NCBI RefSeq assembly: GCF_024679095.1
Contig: NC_066531.1
Location: 9,905,863 to 9,969,862, forward strand
DNA from: Eriocheir sinensis
Taxonomy: Eukaryota; Arthropoda; Malacostraca; Decapoda; Varunidae
DNA length: 64,000 nt
Reading direction: 5' to 3'
Each line of letters starts with the position of its first letter. The first letter of the stretch is position 1. Both the position numbers and the translations under genes were made by a program. The notes beneath the pieces were generated by a model. It saw only the letters and a program-made list of their open reading frames with translations. It was not told the DNA's origin and searched no databases. Of the stretch, positions 12,090-24,148 are shown piece by piece.

Positions 12090-12604
12090 ATATACAAAAT
12101 CATAATATTCCTATTGTGAAAGAGGAAAACCAATATTTAGCATTAGTTAGACCTCATCTTGACTATGCGGTTCAGTTCTGGTCACCCTACTATAGAATGG
12201 ATATCAAAATGTTAGAATCGGTGCAGAGGAGGATGACTAAGATGATTCAGGGGTTGAGAAACTTGCCATACGAGGAAAGACTCAAACAGTTAAACTTGCA
12301 TTCTCTAGAAAGGCGAAGGGTGCGTGGAGACATGATCGAGGTTTATAAATGGATGAAGGGCTTTAATAAGGGAGACATTCATAAGGTTTTGTTGGTAAGA
12401 GAACCGGTAGGACACGAAGTAACGGGTTTAAACTGGATAAATTCAGATTCAACAGGGACATAGGCAAAATTGGTTTACTAATAGGGTGGTGGATGAGTGG
12501 AATATGCTTGTCATGTGGTGAGTGCTGTCACATTCATAGACTAGATAAATTCATGGACAGCGATATTAGGTGGGGTTAGATATCTTATGTTCTTATGTTC
12601 TTAT
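12090..12604 (+). mobile_element. CR1/L2-type LINE, 3' end of ORF2
   Basis: The frame 12137-12463 encodes the familiar CR1/L2 post-RT segment: [58 protein letters not shown]. The 3' end is marked by an octamer repeat, TTATGTTC twice plus a partial third (about 12585-12604). Short terminal octamer arrays are typical of CR1-group elements. The copy is 5'-truncated, and the frame is lost after about 12460. Confidence 0.85.
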
Positions 12605-13125
12605 GTTGGGAGGATCTTTTGTAGTCTGAAGGATTGGAACGGTCACCCTCTTAGGCACAGGCTGCATGTTGGCATACTTCCAGTAGGAAGTAAAGGTAGA
12701 CGTTAAAGACTGTGGTGCTGGGCGGAGTGGTTGGCCATGTTGGTGGTGCTGGGTGTGGTGGTCTGCTGGATGGTCCTAAGCGAGGGCTGAGGAGGCGTGT
12801 GTGGAGGATCCTTTAGGGTGCAGTGGCTGTTCATCCTCGCTTTTGGGCTGGACGATAAATGGGTACCTGAGGAAGACTGGGGAAGGTAAACTGATGTAAA
12901 CTGGATGTCACCCCTAGCACAGTGCCTCGGAAGTTCAAGGGCTAATGTGCTGTAAATGAGCTTTGAGGCCACACGCAGCTATAGCTTATGGTCCCATTGT
13001 AGATAAGAGTGTCTTAATACTACCCTCTTGAAAGCGCTTAAGTAGTAGACAGGAAGATACACAAACAGAGAAAGGCTGTTCCAGAATTCACCAGCTTAAG
13101 GGATGAAAGCATTAAGAAGCTGGTT
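12605..13125 (-). repeat. Composite LINE-A-derived repeat, second copy
   Basis: On the minus strand it starts with a diverged LINE-A 3' segment (GKLWN-like near 13100, then the KRFQEG region near 13045). It ends with another LINE-A block corresponding to YFLLEVCQHAACA-type sequence (12620-12700), whose relative is at 18560-18625. The middle shares blocks with 10761-11290. Confidence 0.55.
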
Positions 13126-13189
13126 AACTTTCTTAACAAAACAACCATTGCAAAGATGATGTTAGATGAAAATTAGTTTATATTCTGAT

Positions 13190-13520
13190 CCTTGCAGGTG
13201 ATTCTGGTTATTCTCTGAGCCCTTCCTAATGACACCAGTGAGCCAGCCAACAACTGATGATCATCGCGCCTATAATCACAGCCACTCGAGGACACGTGTT
13301 GTGGTGGAACAGACTTTGGGTTATTAAAATCTCGGTTCCGTTGCTTGCATGGGTCAGGTGGTAGCCTTCAGTATGACCCAGTCAAGTGTGTGCCAAAATT
13401 TCAATTGCATATTTATTGCATAATATTTGTATCAAGTAGAATTCAATTCAATTACATGAGCCTTTAGTACAGAGATTGAAAACATGGAACATGATGCCTA
13501 CAGAGAAATGAAGACACAGG
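13190..13520 (+). pseudogene. Harbinger nuclease, C-terminal fragment (+)
   Basis: Encodes DDHRAYNHSHSRTRVVVEQT and GLLKSRFRCLHG, matching the region of the catalytic Glu in HARBI1-like nucleases (the usual RTxVVExxFGxLKxRFRxL). It continues with ISIAYLLHNICIK, the family's final helix. The catalytic Glu is present (VVEQT). Frameshifts and stops disrupt it. Confidence 0.75.
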
Positions 13521-13554
13521 GCAGGCTCGACGAAAGGGTCTGATTGACAACGTC

Positions 13555-13695
13555 TTTTCATAGACAGTGTTGTTGGTTGGGCATCATTTTCCATGTTTTC
13601 AATCTCTAGTAAAGGTTCATTTAATTGAATTCTTCTACTGACACAAATATTATGCAATAGCATACATGCATACTTTGTCTTATCATAACTTGTTT
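13555..13695 (-). pseudogene. Harbinger nuclease, C-terminal fragment (-), inverted partner
   Basis: On the minus strand, KYACMLLHNICVSRRIQLNE and PLLEIENMENDAQPT match the C-terminal tail of the same nuclease and correspond, inverted, to + strand 13405-13505. The two arms face each other across about 50 bp. Confidence 0.7.
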
Positions 13696-13794
13696 GGTGA
13701 TGGTATGTAAGGTACTGATATACGGGTATCATGTATATTGAGGTGTAGTAATATATGTGCAATTGTGCTCTGTTTAGTGTCACAATGTTTTACA

Positions 13795-14280
13795 AGGTCA
13801 GGTTGTTTAGTGGAGACAGCATGATGAATGTTGCTGATGACGACACCGCCCTGAGAACCACCAGTGAGAGAAGAACAAACCAGAGACTGAGGTGGCAGGG
13901 TTTCTGTTTGGGTGCTCAGGATTTGTGGTGACTCCTCACTCATTTCACTGAAACTGTAAATACATGTAAGTTTGTATATTATAATTATAACCTACGTGTA
14001 CATAAAAGACAGTTAAAAATATATTATACAAACCTGCATGTATATACATCTCAGCGAAAAGTGAGTCGCCACAAAGCCCTAGCACTTAAAACAGAAGCCC
14101 TGCCATCTCAGACACCCGGTTTGGTCTTCACTCTCGCTGGTGGCTCTCAGGCGGTGGTCGTCATAACATTTATCATGCTGTTCCACCCTGAACAACCTCC
14201 TGGCTTGTTTTGCTCTGAGGGTGGTGGCGTTGCTGTCAGCAATGTTCCTCATGCTGTCTCCTCACCCAAAACAACCTGAC
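13795..14280. repeat. Second part of the inverted duplication
   Basis: Minus strand 13795-13920 (ETLPPQSLVCSSLTGGSQGG, VVISNIHHAV) is an imperfect inverted copy of + strand 14090-14190 (EALPSQTPGLVFTLAGGSQA, VVVITFIMLF). A further direct partial repeat is at 14222-14275. The sequence keeps a reading frame on each arm but I do not recognise the protein. Confidence 0.55.
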
Positions 14281-14307
14281 CTCAACTAAACATTCTGACA
14301 ATATGCA

Positions 14308-14560
<253 letters not shown>

Positions 14561-14564
<4 letters not shown>

Positions 14565-15334
14565 ACATTAACACCTAGACTTGATTTACCTCGCCTGAGT
14601 CCTGTCTCTTGTACCCACGGCTCGGCACCTTTGGCACTTCTATGTATTTTTTTTAATGTTTTCATTTTAACATTTCTTCTACGTCACTTTAAAATATACA
14701 AACTACAAATTCACACCACTGGGATTTTCGGATGATTGGACTTTTACTGTATTGGTGTCTTTCTGCATACGTATGTGTGCAAAATAATTGCTGCATTAAC
14801 AAAAGGAAAGACTTTTTTATTCAGAAGGAATATTAATACTTGAGAAATGTAAGGGCAGACACTTTGACTGATTGATTTAGAATGTTTTTATACCTATAGT
14901 CCATTCACTTCAGCTGTGAATCCACAATGGCTGGACATTTTGATAAAAGATGAAAGTATATATTATCACTAAATGTTGTTCTCTGACTTCTACTCACCAT
15001 AATTATCAACAATTCAGGATGGGAAATTGTGTTAATAGTTGTGGAATCACTGCTTATTCCAATGTTATCAACAAAATAAACTTATCTATATCAGATGAGC
15101 TAAGTAAAGAAATACTAATATTTCTTGATTATAGGATAGTGTTTTAGATGCCAAAATTGTCAGATACCCTCCCTGCCAACAGCCAGTCAGCAGTGTCTTA
15201 ATATACTAAGGTAAGATCTAGGGATCCACCTTAACAAAATGGACTATAGTATAAGTCATGTTATGTCACAAAGGCAAAATAAAAAAGGTTAATTCTGTTT
15301 TGTTTGTAACTAAAGAAACCTAGTTAATAAAAAC
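14561..15334. other. No recognisable feature
   Basis: AT-rich. No protein similarity, tandem array or RNA gene was recognised. Confidence 0.4.
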
Positions 15335-15839
15335 CTACCTAATTGGACCTGTCACCTTTTTTTGACAAGGTAATGACAAGGTAACTGCATTTTTTTCCAA
15401 GGCTGCAGCCACCTTATCCATAGCACCACTCAGCCTCCTCACTTCAAGAAGGATATCTTCTAGAATTTCCACCATTTTGGTCCCAACTGGTGAGTTAACC
15501 CTCCTCTGTCTGCTGGTGGAAGTGTGGGAGGTGCTGCTACATCAGGGGATATTGAGTTTCAGGGCACAGTGTACAGGTGCCAATTGAGGGCCAGCTGGTG
15601 AGTAGTAGTAGGGCGGGGATGGTGAGGAGGGGGCTGTGGTGGGCCTTGCAGAGGTGCGGGTGTCATAGAATCCTGCGAATGGAAGATTCTACACAATTCT
15701 GTGTCTGCAGTAGCTGTACGTAAAAATCATTATGATAAGAGTAATTCAACATGGCATGAGATCTTATTTTGTGCTTTGATTATGAGTAGCGAGGAATTTT
15801 TGGAAAACCAAAACAAATATGTCTGCTCAACTTAAGGTA

Positions 15840-16010
15840 TATATGTTCAGACCACACACACTCTATGCAGAATGGTGATCTCTCCTTAAACCCAATTGAA
15901 ACTACATAAAAGCTTTGCAATTTCTGCCTGAGCAAACATGAAGGTGAAAAGGTCAAGTTGATTTTCAAATCAGTTGTGTTGCACTGAACCACTGAAGGTG
16001 GACGTTTATT
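15840..16010 (-). mobile_element. LINE-CR 3' end, decayed
   Basis: Minus-strand relative of 63545-64000: AGACCACACACACTCTATG near 15849, CTCCTTAAACCCAA near 15880 and GCACTGAACCACTGAAGGTGG near 15980 match in order the 3' region of the element at the right edge of the window. It lies in the intron of the accessory-protein relic. Confidence 0.6.
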
Positions 16011-16257
16011 TCATAATTAAGTTTCTCTGGAAATCAAGAGTTGGTGGGCAAAACAATAAAATAATCTATACCAAATAAAACAAATGAATGTGTTAAAAAA
16101 TCAAGATAAACAACAAAAGTTATGGGAAAAAGAACCCATGCCTTTAGAACAACTGATGAGTGCGGTCACTTTTCCTTCATATGGAGTCCACAGTATGGGG
16201 CTGGGGTGTTACGGCAAGTGCCGCATAAGTGGCCCCTGGCATAGTGACTTTATAGCT

Positions 16258-16345
16258 CATCATTGGCTCAGTTGGGTTGCTGCCCTGCTGACTACTATTA
16301 TGAAGGCCTGAGTTCGATTCCCAGCACTTAACGACAAACATTTCA
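16258..16345 (+). mobile_element. tRNA-derived SINE head
   Basis: TGGCTCAGTTGGG (16264-16276) is a good Pol III A box and GAGTTCGATTCCC (about 16311-16323) a good B box, spaced as in a tRNA. The sequence between does not fold as a functional tRNA with a proper anticodon arm, and no other copy is seen here. Confidence 0.5.
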
Positions 16346-16889
16346 AGATTTTTCACTACATTATTGATTTTTTTTATGGTGAAATATATCAAGTTAGTAG
16401 CACTTGTCAAAAAGACTAAGATTAGCATGAAGTACATTTCATAACATAATTTACCTGTGGACACAGAAGGTGTTGGACGAGGATCTGATTCTAAACCAGA
16501 TCCTATGCCCGCTACAACTGCAGGGTCCAGCACCTGCGCCATGGCCTCCTCAGCATCAGTGAGGGTGTGTGTTTGTACAGAGCCGCCACCTGTACAATTT
16601 TGTAGAAAATTAGTACATGGCAATGCAGTTACGCATAAACTTATTCTGAATCATTACCTGAATAACTACCCCAACACTGTTATACCTGTCTTTGCCAAAA
16701 TAGCTATCTATTTCCACCAAAGTGCCGCAAAAGTATGGCATAGTGACGGCACTAACTTATCACTGCTAAAATAGTAACTTATTACCTCTTTAATCATTAT
16801 TCTAATATTTGAAAATAATAATTAGTGATATAAACGGTTATCTGTGTTTGTTAACATACAAACCCTATAAGTTAGGTGTTTTTTAATAG

Positions 16890-18356
16890 AGGGATGAGGG
16901 ACTGCAAAGACAGCGATGAAAACCATCATGACCCATGAGCTGTGCCAGGTGGACGGGTACAGTGTGTTTTCCGCCTCAGAGAGGACAGGAGAGGCGGTGG
17001 AGTACTAGTGTGGTGCCGAAACACTTTCAACCCCTCATTGCTCAATGTGGACGTTCCCGATGAGGTGGAGGCAATGTGGATCAAAACCACCTCCTCCGCC
17101 ACCCCGCCAGGTTGACACCATCATACTATGTACACTGTACAGTGTACAGTCCACCCCGCTCTCCCGCCGGCCCTGCGTGTGTGAACTATTTCATCAATAC
17201 AGTGGATCCTACACGTGTTAGGTACCCTGGTTCTAAGTTCATGTTGTGTGGGGACTTCAACGAACTAGACATTGCGGACGTTACGAGCCACCTGTGTCTC
17301 ACGCAAATTGTTAACTTTCCCGCGCACGAAAGGAACTAGCTGGACCTTATTCTCAATGACCTGACGGGCTGATAATCCCTCCCTCACCCCCTTACCCCAA
17401 TGGGTGCGAAACGGTCAAGAGGACCATCCACCCGACACGTGACTCTAAGATAAGGAGGTTTGGGAAGTGGTGGGTGGGTTATCCTTGGGTCGAGGTCCTA
17501 ACCGTTCATGACGTCACGGAGAAGTGGAACAACTACCTCTCCACCGTCACTCAGGCCTATCACCACTTCTTCCCTACCAAGACACTACACACCCATCCAG
17601 CCGACCTGCCTTGGATAACCTCGAGGATTAAGGCCTTAATGCAGCAAAGGAACCGCGCCTTCTACGCGGACCAAGCAAGATACAGGGCCCTTTGCAACAC
17701 AGTCATCAGGGGAAATCGCAGTGGGGGAAGAAGGAGTACTACCCACAAGAATTACAACACCTGGTGGGCAATAACACAAGCAAGTTGTTCTCAAAGATAC
17801 GCCATTTGCGTGACCTGGGCAACCCGTAGTCGTCTTTCCCTTGTCGCTCCTCCTCCTCCTTCCCCCTTGAGATATCTGTACTGATTAACGTTAACTTTTC
17901 CTCCATCTGTCAAAGCCTTCCCCCCCTAAACCTTGCCTACCTACCCTCCCCGTCTACTCCTCCCGCCGTGGAAGAGTTTCACGTTGCCAGCTCAGATCTC
18001 TCAAACTCAAAAGGTCTACCACCTCTAGATTTACCCATAAAGCTTTATCAGGAGATTTCCTATGCTACCCCCCTCCATTATAAATGACTCCCTCACTCAG
18101 ATCTATTGCCCCACAGATTGGAAAACATCATTCGTCACTCCCATCCCCAAAGTCACCAACCCCACCTCACTTAATGAACTAAGACCCATTGCCATCACTC
18201 CAATCCCGAGCCTACTTTGTGAAGACTTTGTGTTTGGCTGGGCATATGATACTATTCATTACAAAATTGATCAGAGGCAGTTCGGCAACGTTAGAGCCTC
18301 CTCCACAACACATTGCCTCATAAGTTTCCTTGATTTCATTCAAAAAACCTGAATAC
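16890..18356 (+). mobile_element. LINE-E (EN and RT N-terminal part)
   Basis: Broken non-LTR retrotransposon. The endonuclease domain is visible as MWIKTTSSATPP, LTPSYYVHCTVYSPPRS and FMLCGDFNELDIADVTSHLC (17030-17335), where GDFN is the conserved catalytic block. A linker frame (17474-17800) and RT fingers follow (WKTSFVTPIPKVTNPTSLNE, LRPIAITPIPSLLCEDFVF, QFGN) to 18352. The catalytic RT palm is missing because LINE-A sequence begins about 80 bp later. Related elements occur in molluscs and crustaceans; the clade is uncertain. Confidence 0.8.
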
Positions 18357-18439
18357 CAGAAACAAACTGCGTTCATCGCGATCTGTCGCAACAGGTTTTA
18401 TTTTCAAAATTGCGCTCCTCTGCGTACAGTCGCGCGCAT

Positions 18440-19951
18440 TCACGCCTCAGAAGGCTTATGGACCTGATGGAGTGCCTCCTATTGTCCTTAAAAACTGTGC
18501 CTCCGTGCTGTCACCCTGCCTGGTCAAACTCTTTCGCCTCTGCCTGTCAACATCTACCTTTCCTTCTTGCTGGAAGTATGCCTTCACACAGCCTGTACCT
18601 AAGAAGGGTGACCGCTCCAATCCCTCAAACTATTGCTTTACTTTCTTGTCTATCTAAAGCTTTTGAATCAATCCTTAACCGTAAGATTCAAAAGCACCTT
18701 TCCACTTCTGACCTTCTATCTGATCGCCAGTATGGGTTCCGCAAGGGGCGTTCTACTGGTGATCTCCTAGCCTTCTTAACTGACTCTTGGTCATCCTCTC
18801 TTAGCCGTTTCGGTGAAACTTTTGCTATTGCGCTGGACATATCAAAAGCTTTTGATAGGGTCTGGCACAAATCTTGCTTTCTAAACTACCCTCCTACGGT
18901 TTCTATCCTTCTCTCTGTACCTTTATCTCCAGTTTCCTTTCTGACCGTTCTATTTCTGCCGTGGTAGACGGTCACTGTTCTTCCCTTAAATCTATTAACA
19001 GTGGTGTCCCACAGGGTTCTGTCCTATCTCCACTCTTTTCTGTTGTTCATTGATGATCTTCTTTCCAAAACGAACTGTCTTATCCATTCCTACGCCGATG
19101 ATTCCACTCTGCATTATTCAACTTCTTTTAATAGAAGACCCACCCTTCAGGAACTTAACGACTCAAGGCTGGAGGCTGCAGAACGCTTAGCCTCAGACCT
19201 TACTATTATTTCCGATTGGGGCAAGAAGAACCTGGTGTCCTTCAACGCCTCAAAACACAGTTTCTCCACCTATCCACTCGACACAATCTTCCAAACAACT
19301 ATCCCTATTCTTTGACAACACCCAGCTATCACCTTCCTCAACACTAAACATCCTCGGTCTATCCTTAACTCAAAATCTCAACTGGAAACTTCATATCTCA
19401 TCTCTTACTAAATCAGCTTCCTCGAGGCTGGGCGTTCTGTACCGTCTCCGCCAGTTCTTCTCCCCTGCACAGTTGCTGTCCATATACAGGGCCTTGTCCG
19501 CCCTCGTATGGAGTATGCATCTCATGTGTGGGGGCTCCACTCACACAGCTCTCTGGACAGAGGCTCCTCCTCATACTGATAGTCTACCTCTTAAATTCCG
19601 CCGCAATGTTGCCTCTCTTTCTATCTTCTATCGATATTTCCACGCTGACTGCTCTTCTGAACTTGCTAACTGCATGCCTCCCCCTCCCGCGGCCCCTGCA
19701 CTCGACTTTCTACTCATGCTCATCCCTATACTGTCCAAACCTTATGCAAGAGTTAACCAGCATCTTCACTCTTTCATCCCTCACGCTGGTAAACTCTGGA
19801 ACAATCTTCCTTCATCTGTATTTCCTCCTGCCTACGATTTGAACTCTTTCAAGAGGAGGGTATCAGGACACCTCTCCTCCCGAAACTGACTTATCTTTCG
19901 GCCACCTCTTTGGATTCTTTTTTGGAGCAGCGAGTAGCGGGCCCTCGACGT
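18440..19951 (+). mobile_element. LINE-A copy 3 (RT to 3' end)
   Basis: Best preserved LINE-A reverse transcriptase in the window. Blocks in order: AYGPDGVPPIVLKNC (about 18457), VPKKGDRSNPSNY, KAFESILNRKIQKHL, RQYGFRKGRSTGDLLAFLTD, ALDISKAFDRVWHKS, SGVPQGSVLSP (about 19000), catalytic YADDSTLH (about 19090) and the thumb (SRLGVLYRLRQFFSPAQLLS). The C-terminal RRVSGHLSSRN precedes the conserved 3' end GCAGCGAGTAGCGGG at about 19927. At least three frameshifts break it. It is 5'-truncated next to LINE-E. Confidence 0.9.
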
Positions 19952-20189
19952 CCCCTCGCCTGTCGCCCTCGTGTGCGTATAAGCGAACGACCCTCCCTCG
20001 CCATGGATCTGTTAGTTGAAACAGAGGCAAACTCGCAGAGACAATGGCGATGATCCCACGATTTCGTGCATTTTCACAAATGCGCCAGCAACCGTCGCAG
20101 AGCGAAATTGCAGATAATGTGATCCCAGCGCCAGCCTGTTGCAATGGCTTTGCTCTAAGCCGCTACATCACGCCGCTTCACCGCCTCAC
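19952..20189. other. GC-rich spacer
   Basis: No feature recognised. It may be the 5' end of LINE-C. Confidence 0.35.
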
Positions 20190-23100
20190 CCGCTAAGAAC
20201 GCTGGGTGGAGCCACACGCGCGTGGGGGCACACTGGACCCACATCCCTAACGTCTCGACCTTTGTGGCAATCCCCGTGTCAGCTTCTCCAGTTCTGTTCA
20301 CACACTCTTCCGCCGACCTTGCATGTTTGCTCCCCGATCTGCGCACAGTACTCCCTTCCGGCCCGCCCTCCACTCCTTCACCGCCGCACCCGCATCTGGT
20401 CCCTCAAAGTACTGCCCCACCTACATCGTACATCTCAAGCCTTCTTACCACCTTTGACTTCCTCCTCACCTGACGACTAGTATGCAATTCTTTGGCTGAC
20501 GGCCACCCATGACTTTTACATCCGTTATGTTGTCAGGCCCTGTAACAACCCCATGCCTGGACGTTGGATCATCGCATTGCCCAAGCCGGAAAGGACTGCG
20601 GCTGACTTGGCTTTGAGGCTTGCCTTTCAAGAGACAACCCACACCGGATCGTCGTCATCGGTACCAGGTGGCGAGGACGACCTGACTGCCCTACAGAAGT
20701 GCGCCTACACCGAGTCATGGCACAAATATGCGAGGATTATCAAACCATTGGAGCTAAGCGTCGGGACCGTGGCATTTGTCAAACAGGACCAATCAAAGAA
20801 AAAAAACCCCACCTGCGCCCTCCACCACAGCCCACGGAATTATACCCAGGACCTCCATCAGTGCACTTGGTCACACGAGTCTCAAGTATGTAATCTTCCT
20901 GTTCATATTCAAGAGGCACATTCACTCCCAGCACCAACGTTCGCAACCTCCGCCCTGATGGCTGCACTGTCAATTCTGATGAGGAGGATGAGCTACCATT
21001 AACGGAACTGAACTGCGACGTGCCGCGCTAACTGCAGCCTGGCAAACACCACTGCCCCCCGGCGATGACGGTATTCGCTTACTAAAGTGCTTCAATCTGC
21101 CTGAGAAAGTTCCTGGTAAACCTCTATTAAAGCTCTTCAATATTTGCTTCCTCCGAGTTTGACGCACTCCCTCTGCACCTGGACCTCCAGCCAATTGTGC
21201 CCCATACATAAAACCCTGGAACCAATAAATTCCAGGCCCTATCTCCACTTACGTCTTGCTTTAGTAAGGTCCTTGAACATCCTTCTTGCACCCCGACTCA
21301 TGCATCGCCAAAGATAAGCTCTCCCTAGTACCTGTATCATTGTATGGCTTCCTTCACACAACGAAGTACTCATCACTGCCTCGTTAACTCTACACCACCT
21401 CTCCCCACTAGCGTGGATTGCCTTCCTTGATCCTCAGAAGTGCCTTCGACGTAGCCAACAGGGATATTATTCTTGACCAGCTGGTGGACTTCCGGTGGTG
21501 GAAGCCTTCTAAAAGTGGATAAGGGGTTATCTCTGTACGCAGCACCCTCAAAAACGTGTCTTTTAGGGGTGCATGCAGCTCAAGGAACGATTTGAGCTTG
21601 GCACCCCTGAGGGGTCAGTGTTCTAGAATTACTCTTCTCTTCAATGCCATCCTGATGCACCGTCTACACTACTCTTCTTCCCTGCCATCCTGGAACGTTT
21701 ACCTTACCTGTTACGCGGACTGACATCTGCATCCATCCGAGGCCTCACCTCACTGATCTTCCAGCTATTTATTCGCCATTTCTATGTGTCTACCACCGCC
21801 TGTGGGCTCATCATCTTCCCGGAAAGAAGCAGGATCTTCTCCTCCCGCAACCTCAGAGCACTGCCAGCGTTCACCATGGGTGGGAATGCCATCCCTCACT
21901 GCACGCAGTACACATACCCGGGCGCAAAAGTCCGGATCACCCCAGCAATACCCGCTCGCCAACAGCTCCATCCATCGTGAAGGACCTCCTAGACCGTTTG
22001 CAGCCCCGCCTCTCCCTATCAAGTGGCTTTGCCACCAGTGCCTGAATGTCTCCATCCAAGCAAGATGGTGCCACTAAAAACACTCGTCTGCGCCAGAACG
22101 GGCTGGGCCGACCATCAGGCCCCACCGGGAAGAAGCCTTGGACTGACCATCAGGCCCCCACCGGGAAGAAAGCCTTGGGCCGACCATCAGGCCCCACCGG
22201 GAAGAAGCCTTGGGCCGACCATCAGGCCCCGCCGGGAAGAAGCCTTGGCCGACCCACTGTACCCCATCGAAGAAGCCAGGCCGACCATCGGCACCCACCG
22301 GGGAAGAAAGCCCAGGCCGACCGTAAGGCCCCACCGGGAAGAAGCCTTGGGTCGACCATCAGGCCCCACCGGGAAGAAGCCTAGGCCAACCATCAAGCCC
22401 CACCGGGAAGAAGCCTTAGGCCAACCATCGTTGCAGGAGCCTACCGGCGCAATAGGCAGCGACGTAAAAAAAAAAAAAGTGTTGAGGACTCTTCGGGCCG
22501 TATTTTAAGACACCATCGCTTCTCACATCAACTGTTTATAAAGGTCGAGGGATCAATCTGTTTTCATGAGTGTTTTCAAGGTTCATGGCACAGAGGAAGG
22601 GTCAGAGAAAACTACCACCAGGGGTCAGAAAACTACCCTGGAAAGGCCTACAGCTCCTACGAAAGCCATGTCAAATATGTGAACTTGGGCGACGAAATGT
22701 TTTAAAATACGACCCTTTACATCCTGTTCCTTCGGTCAGTCGTTGACTATCTGTCCCCTGCACTAAGTCATCTGCCCAGAAAAGCACTAGGACCACTTGT
22801 GTATTACAGAATCGAGTCATGAGGTGTATCCTGGGGTGTCCTCTCTCCACTCACATAGTCAACATGCAGACAGAACTTGACCTGCCTCACTTGCAGATAT
22901 AATTTACGCCAATGTGACATATTTCTCGGTCAAGTGTCTCCGCTCTCCCCACCTTGCTCCGCACTTCTCTGCAGTAATCAGAACATCGCTCGACCCAAAC
23001 GCACTCAGACTCCAACTTCGACCAGGTGGCCGCAACCTCGTCAATGCTGTGTGTGCCAACATTCGTGATCTGGCCATTAACCCTGAGGAGACAGCTGTTC

Positions 23101-24045
23101 CTGGCTTACCACCATATCGGGTCCCCCTCCCTGCTGTCACACTTACACCGACCTCCAAAGACTCCCTCTCCTCTTGCAGAAAATTTGGCTCTGGAGACCA
23201 TCGCCACTGTGTCCACGTCAGTCGCCGTCCAGCACATCTGCGTTGACGGTTCAGTGCAGGCAGACAGGAGTGCAGCGTGTGCATGTTCTCCCCACCATGG
23301 AGCCGCCTGTGGGGATGAGTGGCTCGGCCGCAGGCTACCAGGACTCATCGAGCTCCACCTTCTGTGAACTTCACGGCAACCTGGATGCAGTAACTCTCCT
23401 TGCTCGACGAAGAGTGAATGGGGTTATTACCTGTGACTCCAGTCTGCTCTCCATGCCCTCTCCTCGCCCAGACCCAGCTGTGGCAGTGTTGTACAGGACG
23501 TCCTGCGTCAACTAGCCATTGCCCGCGATTCCTCTTGTCATGTCCTTCGTGTGGACGCCCTCCCACATCGGGCTTGCTGATCATGACACGGTGGATCGTC
23601 TTGCCAAGGCGGCCTGTACACTGGACTTGCATGATACGGATGCTGTGCCCTCCCTCCGGTGCCTGCGATACAGCATATCTCAGTTGCTCTCTCTCAAGAC
23701 AGTGCGTCGCAGGGACGCATAACGGGCCAACAGTGGGTCCATCCAGCACCACGACAACATGCTCCAGTGTCGTCACAAGTACCGCCGACACGGCCTCACG
23801 TACGGAGGTACAATGTTGTGACTGCGCGGCTCAGGCTCGGATACCGGCCAGTGTGGCAGGTCTCCCAAGAAGAGGATGTGCCGCACTACTCCTCCTGCAA
23901 ACTGTGTGAGCAACCGAACGCCAACACCCTTGAACAGTATTGCCTCCAGTGCCGCACAGTAACAGACTTACTCCCACACAGACAAACCCTACTCCAAATT
24001 TGTAAATACTTACTACAGACAATCCAGACATCATACTGATCATTT
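20190..24045 (+). mobile_element. LINE-C (I-superfamily-like, RT + RNase H), decayed
   Basis: Highly eroded LINE. The RT region runs from about 21000 (LRRALTAAWQTPLPPGDDGI) to 22040, with a degenerate palm (YAD followed by a stop, about 21715). After a SINE insertion the post-RT segment resumes (LRSVVDYLSPALSHLPRKAL near 22730). An RNase H domain is visible at 23400-23640: SLLSMPSP, FVWTPSHIGLADHDTVDRLA, where the HIG and D residues match the family. A C-terminal Cys-rich tail follows (SSCKLCEQPNANTLEQYCLQ, about 23890-23950). RNase H downstream of RT places it near the I group. Stops are frequent, so it is long dead. Confidence 0.75.
22056..22478 (+). mobile_element. SINE-1 copy with expanded tail minisatellite
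   Basis: The left end (GCAAGATGGTGCCACT, TGCGCCAGAACGGGCTGGGC) and the right end (GGCGCAATAGGCAGCGACGT plus poly-A) match the SINE-1 at 27377-27752, but the tRNA head is absent. Between them about nine units of 35-37 bp are arrayed, each like CCGACCATCAGGCCCCACC plus GGGAAGAAGCCTTGG. Other copies in the window have one to three such units. Confidence 0.85.
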
Positions 24046-24093
24046 TGGTGGCTGTTGATTGTAAATATTTTGTTCATTGTCTATATTTTGCTT

Positions 24094-24095
<2 letters not shown>

Positions 24096-24145
<50 letters not shown>
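24096..24145. repeat. (GT)n microsatellite
   Basis: Uninterrupted GT run of about 50 bases at the LINE-C 3' boundary. Confidence 0.97.

Positions 24146-24146
<1 letters not shown>

Positions 24147-24148
<2 letters not shown>

Larger units (their letters stand above)
15335..16589 (-). pseudogene. Harbinger-type accessory (Myb-partner-like) protein relic, two exons
   Basis: Two minus-strand blocks join in phase. Exon a (16589-16455) follows TTGTACAG, encodes GGSVQTHTLTDAEEAMAQVL and PAVVAGIGSGLES, and ends before GTAAAT. Exon b (15672-15335) follows CGCAG, continues the frame (FYDTRTSARPTT, SPSPPYYYSPAGPQ) and ends in a predicted coiled coil (TKMVEILEDILLEVRRLSGA, MDKVAAALEKN). A TGA at about 15535 breaks exon b. 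The layout (proline/serine-rich middle, C-terminal coiled coil) resembles second proteins of PIF/Harbinger elements. No DNA-binding domain is seen in the window, so the assignment is tentative. The intron carries repeat insertions. Confidence 0.5.

Noticed and set aside
22023..22508. Open frames of up to 161 codons with PPGRSLGP / GKKPWADHQAP repeats
   Set aside because: They translate the SINE-1 tail minisatellite.
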